This document shows positions 8,120 through 17,089 of a stretch of DNA of 64,000 bases, one piece after another. The first letter of the stretch is position 1. Every line of letters starts with the position of its first letter. The position numbers were made by a program, and so were the translations under genes. This stretch comes from Cetobacterium somerae ATCC BAA-474 (GTDB taxonomy: Bacteria; Fusobacteriota; Fusobacteriia; Fusobacteriales; Fusobacteriaceae). The notes beneath the pieces are model-generated. The model was not told the origin of the DNA. It saw only the letters and a program-made list of their open reading frames with translations, and did not search any database. The stretch is from the NCBI RefSeq assembly GCF_000479045.1, contig NZ_KI518214.1:42919-106918 (forward strand), written 5' to 3'.

Positions 8120-9724
8120 ATGGCTACTAACACTAGTACAACTAACAAACAGTTGACACTATTTGGATTTTTCACAATAACAGCCTCAATGGTTATGGCT
8201 GTTTATGAATATCCGAGTTTTGCAACTTCAGGATTTTCATTACTTTTCTTTTTACTGTTTGGAGGACTATTTTGGTTTATTCCAGTAGCACTTTGTGCGG
8301 CTGAAATGGCAACAATTCCAGGATGGGAAACAGGAGGAGTTTTCACTTGGGTTTCTGAATCTTTAGGTGAACGTTGGGGATTTGCGGCAATATTCTATCA
8401 GTTTTTTGAAATAACAGTTGGTTATATCCCAATGCTTTACTTTATTAATGGTTCATTATCATACTTATTTGATTGGCCAGGATTAAATGTAAATCCACAT
8501 TTAAAACTTGTTTCAATTTTAATCGTATTTTGGATTTTAACATTCTCTCAATTAGGTGGTACTAAGTACACAGCTAAAATAGCAAGAATTGGATTTATCT
8601 TTGGTATTGTAATACCAGCAATAATTTTAATTGGTCTTGCAGGAGCTTATGTTGTAGCTGGAAATCCAGTACATATGGAAGTTAGTTGGAATTCATTCTT
8701 CCCAGACTTCACTAATGTAAACTCATTAGTTATATTAGTATCATTTATCTTAAGTTATATGGGAGTAGAAGCATCAGCTTCTCATGCTAATGAAATGGCT
8801 AATCCTAAAAAACAATATCCAATAGCTGTATTTATGTTAGTTATTATAGCTATTGTTATAAGTTCTGCAGGAGGATTATCAATAGCTACAGTTATTCCAG
8901 TAAATGAGATAAACTTAAGTGCAGGAGTTAACCAAACTTTTGCTACACTAATTAATCACTATGGAAGTCACTTAGATTGGATTGTTAGAATTATAGCAGC
9001 ATTTATCGGTCTTGGAGTTTTAGCTGAAGTAAGTGCATGGATAGTTGGACCATCAAGAGCTATGTATGTAGCAGCACAAAAAGGTATTTTACCTCCAGTG
9101 TTTAAAAAAGTTAATAAAAACGATGTTCCAGTTCCTTTAGTAATGTTCCAAGGAGTTATCGTAACTATTTGGGCAATTGTTTTAACATTAGGTGGTGGAG
9201 GAAACAATATGTCCTTCATGACAGCAATGTCTTTAACAGTTGTTATCTACTTAATGACATATTTCCTATTATTTATAGGTTATTTAACATTAGTTTTAAA
9301 AAGAAAAACAACAGATGCTCAAGCAGGATACCAAATTCCAGGTGGAGTTGTATTTAAATGTATAGTTGGTGCAGTAGGATTCTTAACATCACTGTTTGCA
9401 TTTATTATATCATTCTTCCCACCAGATAATATTCCAGGTGGAAACACAGGAGAGTATGAAACTATATTAACTATAGGATTTGTAGTTGTACTAGTTCTTC
9501 CATTTATAATTTATGAATTTAGAGATAAAAAAAATGCAGTAGCAATAGATCCAACAAGAATTACTACAGAAAATGCTCCTGAACATCACTTCTTTGGACA
9601 TCCTAAAGCTAGAGGAGAGTTCCATATTACTCCACATCCAGATGATGTTATGCAACAAGATGAAGATCCAAAAAAAGAGATTGAAACAAAACCAGAATCT
9701 AATGAAGAAAAAGAACAAAAATAA
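8120..9724 (+). CDS. gadC: GadC-type glutamate/GABA (glutamine/glutamate) antiporter
   Basis: A 534-residue APC-superfamily antiporter. The opening LTLFGFFTITASMVMAVYEY and the segment WETGGVFTWVSESLGERWGF are characteristic of GadC and relatives. A hydrophilic C-terminal tail of about 60 residues rich in His, Asp and Glu (HHFFGHP, HITPHPDD) recalls the pH-sensing plug of E. coli GadC. No glutamate decarboxylase lies nearby; a glutaminase follows after 26 bases. So the more likely role here is importing glutamine and exporting glutamate, as in the glutamine-dependent acid resistance of E. coli. Start ATG follows AGGAGGG. Confidence 0.88.
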   Translation: MATNTSTTNKQLTLFGFFTITASMVMAVYEYPSFATSGFSLLFFLLFGGLFWFIPVALCAAEMATIPGWETGGVFTWVSESLGERWGFAAIFYQFFEITVGYIPMLYFINGSLSYLFDWPGLNVNPHLKLVSILIVFWILTFSQLGGTKYTAKIARIGFIFGIVIPAIILIGLAGAYVVAGNPVHMEVSWNSFFPDFTNVNSLVILVSFILSYMGVEASASHANEMANPKKQYPIAVFMLVIIAIVISSAGGLSIATVIPVNEINLSAGVNQTFATLINHYGSHLDWIVRIIAAFIGLGVLAEVSAWIVGPSRAMYVAAQKGILPPVFKKVNKNDVPVPLVMFQGVIVTIWAIVLTLGGGGNNMSFMTAMSLTVVIYLMTYFLLFIGYLTLVLKRKTTDAQAGYQIPGGVVFKCIVGAVGFLTSLFAFIISFFPPDNIPGGNTGEYETILTIGFVVVLVLPFIIYEFRDKKNAVAIDPTRITTENAPEHHFFGHPKARGEFHITPHPDDVMQQDEDPKKEIETKPESNEEKEQK

Positions 9725-9750
9725 AAGTTCTTAGACATGGAGGCAAAAAA

Positions 9751-10671
9751 ATGAATCAAGATGTATTAAGTAAAATAGTGGAAAACAATAAAGGTTTAAT
9801 ATCTCAAGGTGCTGTAGCAACATATATTCCTGAATTGGCTAAAGTAAGTAAAGATTACTTAGGTGCAGTTATTGCATTTCCAGATGGAACTATGTTATCA
9901 GCAGGAGATACAAAAGTTAGATTTGCTATAGAAAGTATATCTAAAACAGTTGTTTTAGCTTTAGCTCTATTAGACAATGGAGAGGAAGAAGTATTTAAAC
10001 ATGTTCATAAAGAGCCTTCAGGAGATGCTTTTAACTCAATAAAAAAATTAGAAACAGAACCTGATCACTTACCAAGAAATCCCTTTATAAATGCAGGAGC
10101 TATTATGACAGCTTCTTTAATAAAAGGAAAAGATCCAGAAGATAAATTTAATAGAATTCTAGAATTCATGAAAAAAATAAGTGAAGATGACTCTTTAGAG
10201 TTAGCTACAGATATCTATTTAAGTGAAAAAGCTACTGGAGATACAAATAGAGGTTTAGCTTACTATATGAAAGGACAAGGAGTTTTAAGTGGAAATGTAG
10301 AAGATATTCTAGATGTATACTTTAAACAATGTTCAATATATGTAACTACAGAGAGTTTAGCTAAAATTGCAAGATTCTTTGCAAATGGTGGAGTTTTATC
10401 AACTGGAGAGAGAGTTATTCCTAAAAAGTATGCACAAATAGTTAGTGGATTAATAGCTACTTGTGGAATGTATGATCAAAGTGGAGAGTACCTTGATAAT
10501 ATTGGAATTCCAGGAAAATCTGGAGTAGGTGGAGGTATAATTTCACCAGTATCAAGTAAAAAAATAGGTGTTGCAGTATTTGGACCAGCTTTAGATGCTG
10601 AAGGAAATAGTGTTGCAGGTATGGGAATAATGAAAGATATCTCAAAAGAGATGGAACTAGACATGTTTTAA
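9751..10671 (+). CDS. glsA: Glutaminase
   Basis: Hydrolyses glutamine to glutamate and ammonia. The 306-residue length matches the beta-lactamase-fold glutaminase family. The catalytic Ser62-x-x-Lys65 is visible in ESISKTV, followed by the family signature PRNPFINAGAIM near 110 and GKSGVGGGI near 255. It is co-transcribed with the antiporter in front; ammonia made in the cytosol consumes protons, and the glutamate can leave in exchange for more glutamine. A strong terminator follows directly. Confidence 0.95.
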   Translation: MNQDVLSKIVENNKGLISQGAVATYIPELAKVSKDYLGAVIAFPDGTMLSAGDTKVRFAIESISKTVVLALALLDNGEEEVFKHVHKEPSGDAFNSIKKLETEPDHLPRNPFINAGAIMTASLIKGKDPEDKFNRILEFMKKISEDDSLELATDIYLSEKATGDTNRGLAYYMKGQGVLSGNVEDILDVYFKQCSIYVTTESLAKIARFFANGGVLSTGERVIPKKYAQIVSGLIATCGMYDQSGEYLDNIGIPGKSGVGGGIISPVSSKKIGVAVFGPALDAEGNSVAGMGIMKDISKEMELDMF

Positions 10672-10678
10672 AAAACTA

Positions 10679-10710
10679 AAAAAGGTCTCTTATTTAAGAG
10701 ACCTTTTTAA
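10679..10710 (+). terminator. Rho-independent terminator after glutaminase
   Basis: AAAGGTCTCT / AGAGACCTTT, ten base pairs around a six-base loop (10681-10706), then T-rich sequence. It separates glutaminase from the ammonium transporter, leaving at most a partial read-through operon. Confidence 0.85.
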
Positions 10711-10727
10711 AATAGGAGGTATACTAT

Positions 10728-11936
10728 ATGTTTCAAGGCGTAGTACATGGAAATGTAGCTTTTATGGTAATAGCAACAGTATTAGTATTTTTTATGACTC
10801 CAGGACTAGCATTTTTTTATGGTGGGTTAGTTGAAAAGAAACACTCATTAACTTTAATGTTACAAATTTTTATCTCAATAGGTGTTGTAACTTTAATGTG
10901 GATATTTGGAGGATTTAGTTTAGTATTTGGAAATACAATTGGTGGAATAATTGGAGATCCATTTCAATATATGAACTTTAAAGATATAGTTTTTCAAGTG
11001 AATACAACTTATGGATTAACAATTCCATTTTTAATGTTTTTCATGTATCAATTGATGTTCGCAATAATAACTTTACCACTGATGACAGGTTCAATAGTTA
11101 ACAGAATAACAATGGGAGCTTGGATAAAGTATCTTGTTATTTGGATGATATTAGTTTATTTCCCTGTGGCTCATTGGGTATGGGGAGAAGGATTTTTAGC
11201 TAAAATGGGATTTGTTGATTTTGCTGGTGGAACAGTTATTCACGTTTCAGCTGCTTTTTCTGGATTGGGAGCTCTTTGGGTTCTTGGAAAAAGAAAAGTT
11301 ATAACTGGAAAAGGACCATTTAATATGGGGCTTGTAGCAGTTGGAGCTGGAATACTTATGTTTGGATGGTTTGGTTTTAATGCAGGAGGAACTTTAGCTG
11401 CTGCCGGAACAACAGCGATTGTATTTACAAATACAGGAGTAGCTGGTGCAAGTGGTATGATTGTATGGGCTATAATGTCATACTTAGAAAAGAAAAAGTT
11501 CTCATTTTTAGATCCTTTAGTTGGAGCAGTTGCAGGACTTGCAACAATAACACCAGCTTCAGGTTATGTAACACCACCATCTGCACTATTAATTGGAGCA
11601 TTAGCAGGAATTGTATGTTTTTATGCAATTAAAATACCAAGAAAAATGCAATGGGATGACGCTTTAGATGTATGGGGTGTTCATGGTGTTGGAGGATTTA
11701 TGGGAACTGTATTAATAGGTCTTTTAGCAAATGGAATGGTAAATAAAGTTTCAGCTAGTTCTCATCAGCTATGGGTTCAACTATTTGGAGCAGCATTAGT
11801 AGGAGTATACTCTATAGTAGTTTCATACTTAATAATGAAATTTTTAGATAAAACTTCTAATATTAGAGTAACAAAAGAAGAAATTGAAAAAGGTTTAGAT
11901 GAAAGTTTATTAAATGAAAAATATAGTGATGATTAA
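10728..11936 (+). CDS. amt: Ammonium transporter
   Basis: A 402-residue Amt/MEP/Rh channel with about 11 helices. Recognisable elements are the opening TPGLAFFYGGLV (residues ~23-34), the first pore histidine in GTVIHVSAAFSG and the second in VWGVHGVGGFMGT, which together form the twin-His pore. It conducts ammonium or ammonia across the cytoplasmic membrane. No glnK PII gene follows, which is unusual, as amtB is normally linked to it. Its place behind glutaminase suggests handling of ammonia produced there. Confidence 0.93.
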   Translation: MFQGVVHGNVAFMVIATVLVFFMTPGLAFFYGGLVEKKHSLTLMLQIFISIGVVTLMWIFGGFSLVFGNTIGGIIGDPFQYMNFKDIVFQVNTTYGLTIPFLMFFMYQLMFAIITLPLMTGSIVNRITMGAWIKYLVIWMILVYFPVAHWVWGEGFLAKMGFVDFAGGTVIHVSAAFSGLGALWVLGKRKVITGKGPFNMGLVAVGAGILMFGWFGFNAGGTLAAAGTTAIVFTNTGVAGASGMIVWAIMSYLEKKKFSFLDPLVGAVAGLATITPASGYVTPPSALLIGALAGIVCFYAIKIPRKMQWDDALDVWGVHGVGGFMGTVLIGLLANGMVNKVSASSHQLWVQLFGAALVGVYSIVVSYLIMKFLDKTSNIRVTKEEIEKGLDESLLNEKYSDD

Positions 11937-11938
11937 GA

Positions 11939-11976
11939 AAAGCTCTAAGCGTTTATTCCGCTTAGAGCTTTTTTCT
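11939..11976. terminator. Bidirectional terminator after amt
   Basis: An 11-bp stem AGCTCTAAGCG / CGCTTAGAGCT with a seven-base loop (11941-11969), flanked by A-rich and T-rich runs on the two sides. It can serve amt and the convergent DUF1622 gene. Confidence 0.85.
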
Positions 11977-11980
11977 TCTT

Positions 11981-12307
11981 TTATTTATGTTTTTCTATTT
12001 CCCAACTCATAATAGTTCTAATAATAACTATTAGAAGAACGAGTACAATGTTTTGCAAATCTCTCAAAATAATAGTATCAACAATATCTGCAATAATTAG
12101 AAATTGAAGACCTACTAAAATATACTTATCAAAAGTTTCTCTCATTATTTTATTGAAACTAAGACCCTCTTTATTTGTAAATAGAATTTTAACACTTTTT
12201 AAAAATCCAAAGCAAATAACTCCTATAGACAAAGCTGTAAAAAAGAAAGCTAACCAGTGTAATAAAAGTTTAAAAGAATCCATAATATAGTGTTCAAAAG
12301 TAAGCAT
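11981..12307 (-). CDS. DUF1622 small membrane protein
   Basis: A 108-residue integral membrane protein with three hydrophobic segments. The C-terminal half, with G-L-Q-F-L-I-I-A-D-I-V-D-T-I and then V-I-I-R-T-I-M-S-W, is the DUF1622 pattern. No function is known. The start chosen is the ATG eight bases after AAGGGG rather than the GTG that overlaps this site. It ends an operon with the dehydrogenase gene 21 bases upstream. Confidence 0.65.
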   Translation of the reverse strand: MLTFEHYIMDSFKLLLHWLAFFFTALSIGVICFGFLKSVKILFTNKEGLSFNKIMRETFDKYILVGLQFLIIADIVDTIILRDLQNIVLVLLIVIIRTIMSWEIEKHK

Positions 12308-12328
12308 AAAATCCACCCCTTAATAAAA

Positions 12329-13108
12329 TTATCCTTCTAAATCTTGCTCTCCTCCACCATTGACAGGAAGAATTTGCCCTGTTATCCATTTAGATAATGG
12401 AGATGCTAAGAAAAATACGGCCATAGCTATATCGTCAGCTTCTCCTAAAACCTTCATAGGTGTTTTCTTAAGCATAATTTCTTCTAACTCAGGAGTTAAA
12501 ACTGTAGCTAAAGCATGAGTTTTAATTGCACCTGGTGCAATGGCATTTACTCTAATAATTGGACCTAAATCAACAGCCATATATTTAGTAAGTTGATTAA
12601 CAGCAGCTTTAGAGCTTCCATAAACACTCATATTATGACTTTGCATTATACTAGACATTGAACTAATATTAACGATTGATCCATATTCACTTGCAATCAT
12701 ATGAGGAGCACAAAGTCTAGAAAGATTGAAGATACTAAAAACATTAAGATTATAGATTTTTTGAAGATATTCAGGAGTTAATTCTAAAAATTTTTCTCTT
12801 CCACCTCCGCCACCACCAGCATTATTAACTAAAATATTGATTTTACCAAACTCTTTAATAGTAGCTTTAACAACTTCTTCTAAATCTTGAATAGATGTAA
12901 CATCACATTTTACTCCAATAGCTTTGACACCTTCACCTCTAGCTTCAATAGCTGTATTATCAGCATCAACTTTATTTAAATCAGCACATACAATATTAGC
13001 ACCAGCTCTAGCTAACATTAAAGCAGAAGCTTTACCAATTCCAGCACCAGCACCAGTTATAATAGCAACCATACCTTTTAAATTATAGTGATTTTCAATT
13101 TTAAACAT
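12329..13108 (-). CDS. Short-chain dehydrogenase resembling 7-alpha-hydroxysteroid dehydrogenase
   Basis: A 259-residue classical SDR. It has the nucleotide motif TGAGAGIG (18-25), Asp43 after the second strand, which favours NAD(H) over NADP(H), NNAG (95-98), and catalytic Ser150, Tyr163 and Lys167. Beyond the general family, it shares long stretches with E. coli HdhA as I remember it: ITGAGAGIGK, LVNNAGGGG, NVFS-F-LS-L-APHM, APGAI-T-AL--V-TPE, and a GGG-Q-L-type C terminus. Oxidation of the 7-alpha hydroxyl of bile acids is therefore the best guess; a 3-oxoacyl reductase or another alcohol dehydrogenase is the alternative. Confidence 0.7.
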   Translation of the reverse strand: MFKIENHYNLKGMVAIITGAGAGIGKASALMLARAGANIVCADLNKVDADNTAIEARGEGVKAIGVKCDVTSIQDLEEVVKATIKEFGKINILVNNAGGGGGGREKFLELTPEYLQKIYNLNVFSIFNLSRLCAPHMIASEYGSIVNISSMSSIMQSHNMSVYGSSKAAVNQLTKYMAVDLGPIIRVNAIAPGAIKTHALATVLTPELEEIMLKKTPMKVLGEADDIAMAVFFLASPLSKWITGQILPVNGGGEQDLEG

Positions 13109-13234
13109 AATAAAACACCTCCTAACCTAATTTTCTAATAAAAGGTAGAAAATCCTTTTATTATTAAAAATTAAAAGGATTTAAAAAAACTATTTCGAAA
13201 AAAGTATTAAGAATATTGAATAAAGGAGGAGTAT
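13109..13234. promoter_or_regulatory. Divergent intergenic region
   Basis: The 126 bases between the divergent SDR and NAD(P)-binding genes must hold both promoters. The stretch contains AAAATCCTTTTA and its mirror TAAAAGGATTT (about 13148-13180), a loose inverted repeat that may be an operator. Confidence 0.3.
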
Positions 13235-13843
13235 ATGAACATAGGAATATTAGGAAATGGAGTTGTAGCAAATGCTTTAGCAGAGGTTTTTCATAAATTA
13301 GGACACCCAGTTCAAATAGGAGTAAGGGATTTAAAAGAGGAGATTGAAAAAAAACATTTTATAGAGTATGTTGATGGAAAAGATATAGCAGAAGATAATG
13401 AAATTATAATAATAGCTGTACCTGGAAATAAAGTTGAAAAAGCTGTAACAAATATAAAAAATCCTGAAGGGAAAATCTTTATTGATTTAACAAATCCAAT
13501 TGGAGAAGATTATATTTTAACTCGTGGGAGATACACTTCTAATGGAGAAGTGATACAAGAGATTTTAAAAGATTCTCATATAGTAAAAACTTTAAATACT
13601 TTAGGAGTAGAAAAATTAATTAATCCTTGTGTAAATGAAAAAAAACTTACAATGTTATTAGCTGGGAATAACAAAATAGCTAATAAAAAAGTTGAAGAGT
13701 TACTTTTTGAAATGGGATTTGACCCAATGCTAATAGGAGATATACATTTTTCTAGATATTTAGAACCTCTTGCGATGATTTGGATAGAGATGGTAAGAAA
13801 GCAAGGAAAATCTTTTGAAAATGGATTGATTTGGATAAGATAA
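13235..13843 (+). CDS. NAD(P)-binding F420-dependent-reductase-like protein
   Basis: A 202-residue single-domain Rossmann protein, starting MNIGILGNGVVANAL with the dinucleotide-binding G-x-G-x-x-A pattern at residues 6-11. The remainder follows the NADP oxidoreductase coenzyme-F420-dependent family (IIIIAVPGNKV, then DLTNPI, then VKTLNTLG near 125). This organism type is not expected to make F420, so it probably reduces another flavin or carbonyl substrate. Monocistronic, with its own ribosome binding site and terminator. Confidence 0.65.
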   Translation: MNIGILGNGVVANALAEVFHKLGHPVQIGVRDLKEEIEKKHFIEYVDGKDIAEDNEIIIIAVPGNKVEKAVTNIKNPEGKIFIDLTNPIGEDYILTRGRYTSNGEVIQEILKDSHIVKTLNTLGVEKLINPCVNEKKLTMLLAGNNKIANKKVEELLFEMGFDPMLIGDIHFSRYLEPLAMIWIEMVRKQGKSFENGLIWIR

Positions 13844-13847
13844 AATA

Positions 13848-13886
13848 AAAAAATCTGAGCTTTGTTTAAGCTCAGATTTTTATTTG
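13848..13886. terminator. Bidirectional terminator
   Basis: AAATCTGAGCTT / AAGCTCAGATTT stem (13851-13879) with a short loop, poly-A on the left and poly-T on the right. It lies between two convergent genes. Confidence 0.85.
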
Positions 13887-13887
13887 T

Positions 13888-14301
13888 TTATTTTTTAACA
13901 GGTTCAACCATATCTTTGTAAGGCCAAGTACTCATACCTTCTTTTGAGTTATAAACATTTTTAAATCCATTTTTCTTTAAAATTTCAGCAGCTTTTTTAG
14001 AACGATTTCCACTAACACAGAAAGTTATATATGTCTCATCTTTATTAAGCTCAGGTAAACGTTTTTCTAGCTCAGGAAGAGGGATATGTTTGGCTCCTTT
14101 AACTAAACCAGTTTTTTCAACTTCATCATTGTTTCGGACATCTAAAAGAGTACCTTTGTTTTTATTTAGAATATCCATAACTTCAGAAAGAGAAACTGTT
14201 TCGTAATAGCCTTCAACATCATTATAAGATGGAGTATTAGCAAAGGAAGTAGTGCCTAGCCCCAAAAGTAATAAAAGCATAGATAAAATTATTTTTTTCA
14301 T
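13888..14301 (-). CDS. Exported single-domain rhodanese
   Basis: A 137-residue protein with a clear signal peptide (MKKIILSMLLLLLGLGTTSFA) and one rhodanese domain. LLDVRNNDEVEKTG is the CH2A-like region and FCVSGNRSKKAAEIL carries the persulfide-forming Cys in the active-site loop. It would transfer sulfane sulfur, or bind thiols, outside the cytoplasm. It is downstream of the MprF-like gene with a 19-base gap, so they are co-transcribed, although no functional link is obvious. Confidence 0.85.
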   Translation of the reverse strand: MKKIILSMLLLLLGLGTTSFANTPSYNDVEGYYETVSLSEVMDILNKNKGTLLDVRNNDEVEKTGLVKGAKHIPLPELEKRLPELNKDETYITFCVSGNRSKKAAEILKKNGFKNVYNSKEGMSTWPYKDMVEPVKK

Positions 14302-14320
14302 AAAGCCTCCTTAAATTATT

Positions 14321-16867
14321 TTATTTTTTAGAAATAAGTCCTCGAATACCACCAGATATTAAAAGAGTAACATCCGTTAATATATTTGGCAAGTTAAAAG
14401 GTCCTGAATAAGCTATGTATCTTGGTTCCCACTGAGGATTAAATTTATCTTTAAAACTACGAAGTCCTTTAAAGTTATAAAAATGCTCTCCATGAGAAAA
14501 AATAGCACGCTCAATTTTATTCCAAAAGGAAGCTGTATTATCCTCAATACCAGCTAAAGGAGCCATTCCTAAATTAAATTTTTTAAATCCATTCTCTTTT
14601 CCGTAATTTATAACAGAGATAAAAAAGTAATCCATAGTTCCATGAACAGCTTCGTTTCTATATCTCATTAAATCAAGAGAGATCTCTTCTTTGTTATTTG
14701 TTTCTAAAATATTTCCAAAAGCTAAAATTTTATTGTCTTTTTTTATAACGCCTACAGGAAAATTTAAAAGATATTCTTTTGTAAATTTTCCAAGAGAAAA
14801 CCCTTTTTCTTTTGCATTTTTATCTTGTAACCATTCATTAGAGATGCTCTCTAAATCATCTAAAATTTCAGGAACTTTTTCAACTGGAATAACTTCAAAA
14901 GTATATCCCTCTTTTTCAACTCTATTAAAAGCATGTCTAAGAGGTTTAGCATCACTTCCATCGAGAGTAAAATTTTCTAAATGAACTTGAGCAAACTCAC
15001 CAATTTTTAAAAAACTAAGTCCAACATCTAAGTAATAATTTAGATAATTTTTATTGATTTCATAGAAAACAGTCTCTTTTTTATTAGCTTTACAGTGATT
15101 ATAAAATTTCCAAATACAGCTTCCAAAAGTTTTTTCATCTCCAACGGGATCTCCCATAGCCACAAATGAGTGACCACTTTTTCCAAACATAATAAAAGAG
15201 TTTTTACTATCATCAAAGATTATCTCTTTATCACCTAAAAGAGATAGATATGCATCAGTTGTACTAGAAAGACTGATACAATTTCTTAAATCTTTATCTG
15301 TTGGAGAGTTTTCTTCTGGGAGAGTTTCAGTATTTTTTTCTTCAACAGAAGATTTTCTCTTTTCACTAATAACATTTAAGATGATTAATATAGCAAATGC
15401 AAAGAAAATTCCTAAAAGTGTATTTGAGAAACTCCAAGATATTTTTGAAAAAAATTCAGTTTCTTTATATGAAAAAATTCCAAGGTACACTCCAATTAAA
15501 ATAACTAGTATTATAGTAGAAAGTTTTTTAAAAGATGGTTTTTCAGAGAAAAAAGTATTTTTTCTATAAAAATAATCTTTAGTAGGAATTGTTCCTATGA
15601 AACTTAAAGTTAAAAAAATTGTAAAAAATAGATGAAACTCTTTTACAATAGATAGAACAATAGAACATCCTAAAAAAAATAGAGATACAAAATAAGCAAG
15701 TTCAAATCGTTTTTCAATATAGTAAGCTAAAAATAACAGAGTAGTTCCTATAGCTGCTCCAATAAAATGAGAAGTTTCTAAATTTAAAAATGGAAATACA
15801 ACTTCAATTTTTGTTATTAAGCTAGAGGGGAACGGAAAAAATCCAGAAAAAATAAGTATAATTCCAGATAAAGTTATGATTATACTTAAAAAATTAGGAA
15901 ATTGTGAAAAAATAATTTTTTCCATCTCTGTAATTTTAGTATTATCTTTTCTAATAAAAAGATGATAAATTGTGAAAATAGTAAAAGCTACAAGTAGCGG
16001 TATAAAAAAATAAGCTATTCTATATACTAAAAGAGCTCCAATGATTTTGTCTGATGAGTAAGCTCCTCCTAATAACGTTAGGAAAATCAGATCGAAAACT
16101 CCAATTCCTCCAGGGACATTGCTTAAAAAACCTAAGATTTGTGCAATGATAAAAATAGCTAAAAAATGAAAGAAATCAATTCTATTATGTGGAGGTAGTG
16201 CAAAATACAATACAAAACTTAAAGAAACCCAATCAGCAAGAGCTATTAAAATTCTATTTATTAAAATTGTATTGGTATTTTTGTGCTTTTTTATAATTAC
16301 TCCTGTAAAAACAGTAGCTCCAATTAAAAGTATTACTCCAATGGGAACTGTTGTATCTATAGGTAGTTTTATAGGTAACTTTATTTGCACTAAAGATATA
16401 GGAAGAAGTGTTAAAAAAACACCACCAATCCAAAGTAAACCCAGCCAGAAGGTTGTATAGCAAAAGATAACTACATTCATAATTGTTTTATATGGAACTC
16501 CTAGAAGGGAGTACAGGTTTAATCTAAGTCCAGATGCAGTTAGACCAGAAAGACCAATAGAGTTAGCAAAAGCAAAACTAATAAAAGAAACAAAACTTAT
16601 ATTTTTTCTAGGAAGACTGTAGTTTTCATTTTTAAATGCTAAGACATCAAAACAAGTTAGAATAAGATAATCTAAACAAACAAAAAAAATAATTAAAGTT
16701 ATTGCCCAAAATGGTATAGCTTCAATTGAAGATTTTAAATCATGAAGATTATATTTTTTTAGCTCCTTGTGTATAAAAAATATAGCAACTAAAAAAATGG
16801 TTAATTCAGCTGCAATTTTAAAATATTCAATAATTTTTTTCCTATTAAATTTTGAAACATTTTCCAT
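14321..16867 (-). CDS. mprF: MprF-like phosphatidylglycerol lysyltransferase/flippase
   Basis: An 848-residue two-part protein. The first ~500 residues hold about 14 hydrophobic helices with the flippase-domain motif NVPGGIGVFDLIFL near 255-270. The last ~330 are a cytosolic DUF2156 acyltransferase-like domain with FGKSGHSFVAMGDPVGDE near 565 and FNLGMAPLAGIED near 765. The family moves lysine or alanine from tRNA to phosphatidylglycerol and flips the product to the outer leaflet, lowering surface negative charge and sensitivity to cationic peptides. The length matches full bifunctional MprF. The amino acid used cannot be read from sequence. Confidence 0.87.
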   Translation of the reverse strand: MENVSKFNRKKIIEYFKIAAELTIFLVAIFFIHKELKKYNLHDLKSSIEAIPFWAITLIIFFVCLDYLILTCFDVLAFKNENYSLPRKNISFVSFISFAFANSIGLSGLTASGLRLNLYSLLGVPYKTIMNVVIFCYTTFWLGLLWIGGVFLTLLPISLVQIKLPIKLPIDTTVPIGVILLIGATVFTGVIIKKHKNTNTILINRILIALADWVSLSFVLYFALPPHNRIDFFHFLAIFIIAQILGFLSNVPGGIGVFDLIFLTLLGGAYSSDKIIGALLVYRIAYFFIPLLVAFTIFTIYHLFIRKDNTKITEMEKIIFSQFPNFLSIIITLSGIILIFSGFFPFPSSLITKIEVVFPFLNLETSHFIGAAIGTTLLFLAYYIEKRFELAYFVSLFFLGCSIVLSIVKEFHLFFTIFLTLSFIGTIPTKDYFYRKNTFFSEKPSFKKLSTIILVILIGVYLGIFSYKETEFFSKISWSFSNTLLGIFFAFAILIILNVISEKRKSSVEEKNTETLPEENSPTDKDLRNCISLSSTTDAYLSLLGDKEIIFDDSKNSFIMFGKSGHSFVAMGDPVGDEKTFGSCIWKFYNHCKANKKETVFYEINKNYLNYYLDVGLSFLKIGEFAQVHLENFTLDGSDAKPLRHAFNRVEKEGYTFEVIPVEKVPEILDDLESISNEWLQDKNAKEKGFSLGKFTKEYLLNFPVGVIKKDNKILAFGNILETNNKEEISLDLMRYRNEAVHGTMDYFFISVINYGKENGFKKFNLGMAPLAGIEDNTASFWNKIERAIFSHGEHFYNFKGLRSFKDKFNPQWEPRYIAYSGPFNLPNILTDVTLLISGGIRGLISKK

Positions 16868-17008
16868 AGTAACCCCACCTCATTAATTAAATATAACTAT
16901 AATAGATTTACAAAAAAAACTACAGAATCCTCTATTAAATAAAAATAAAAAAAAGAATACTTAATTTACCTAAGTTAAATAAGTGAGATAATATATAAAT
17001 AAAAAATC

Positions 17009-17037
17009 TTGTAAAAATGTTCTAAATACAATATAAT
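17009..17037 (+). promoter_or_regulatory. Sigma-70-type promoter of the alpha-galactoside operon
   Basis: TTGTAA (17009-17014), 17-base spacer, TATAAT (17032-17037). The start of transcription would fall near 17044, about 45 bases before the regulator gene. Confidence 0.75.
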
Positions 17038-17055
17038 CGTTTTATAAATATAATA

Positions 17056-17068
17056 AACACGCGTTCAT
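17056..17068. promoter_or_regulatory. Possible LacI-family operator
   Basis: ACGCGT (17059-17064), a palindrome centred on a CpG in extremely AT-rich sequence, lies just downstream of the predicted transcription start. LacI-family operators commonly have a central CG, so autoregulation is plausible. The flanks are not symmetrical. Confidence 0.35.
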
Positions 17069-17089
17069 AAAACAAGAAGGAGAAAAAAT

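Noticed and set aside
9169..9357. Open frame inside gadC on the same strand
   Set aside because: It is a frame-shifted shadow of the antiporter, without a ribosome binding site or recognisable motifs.
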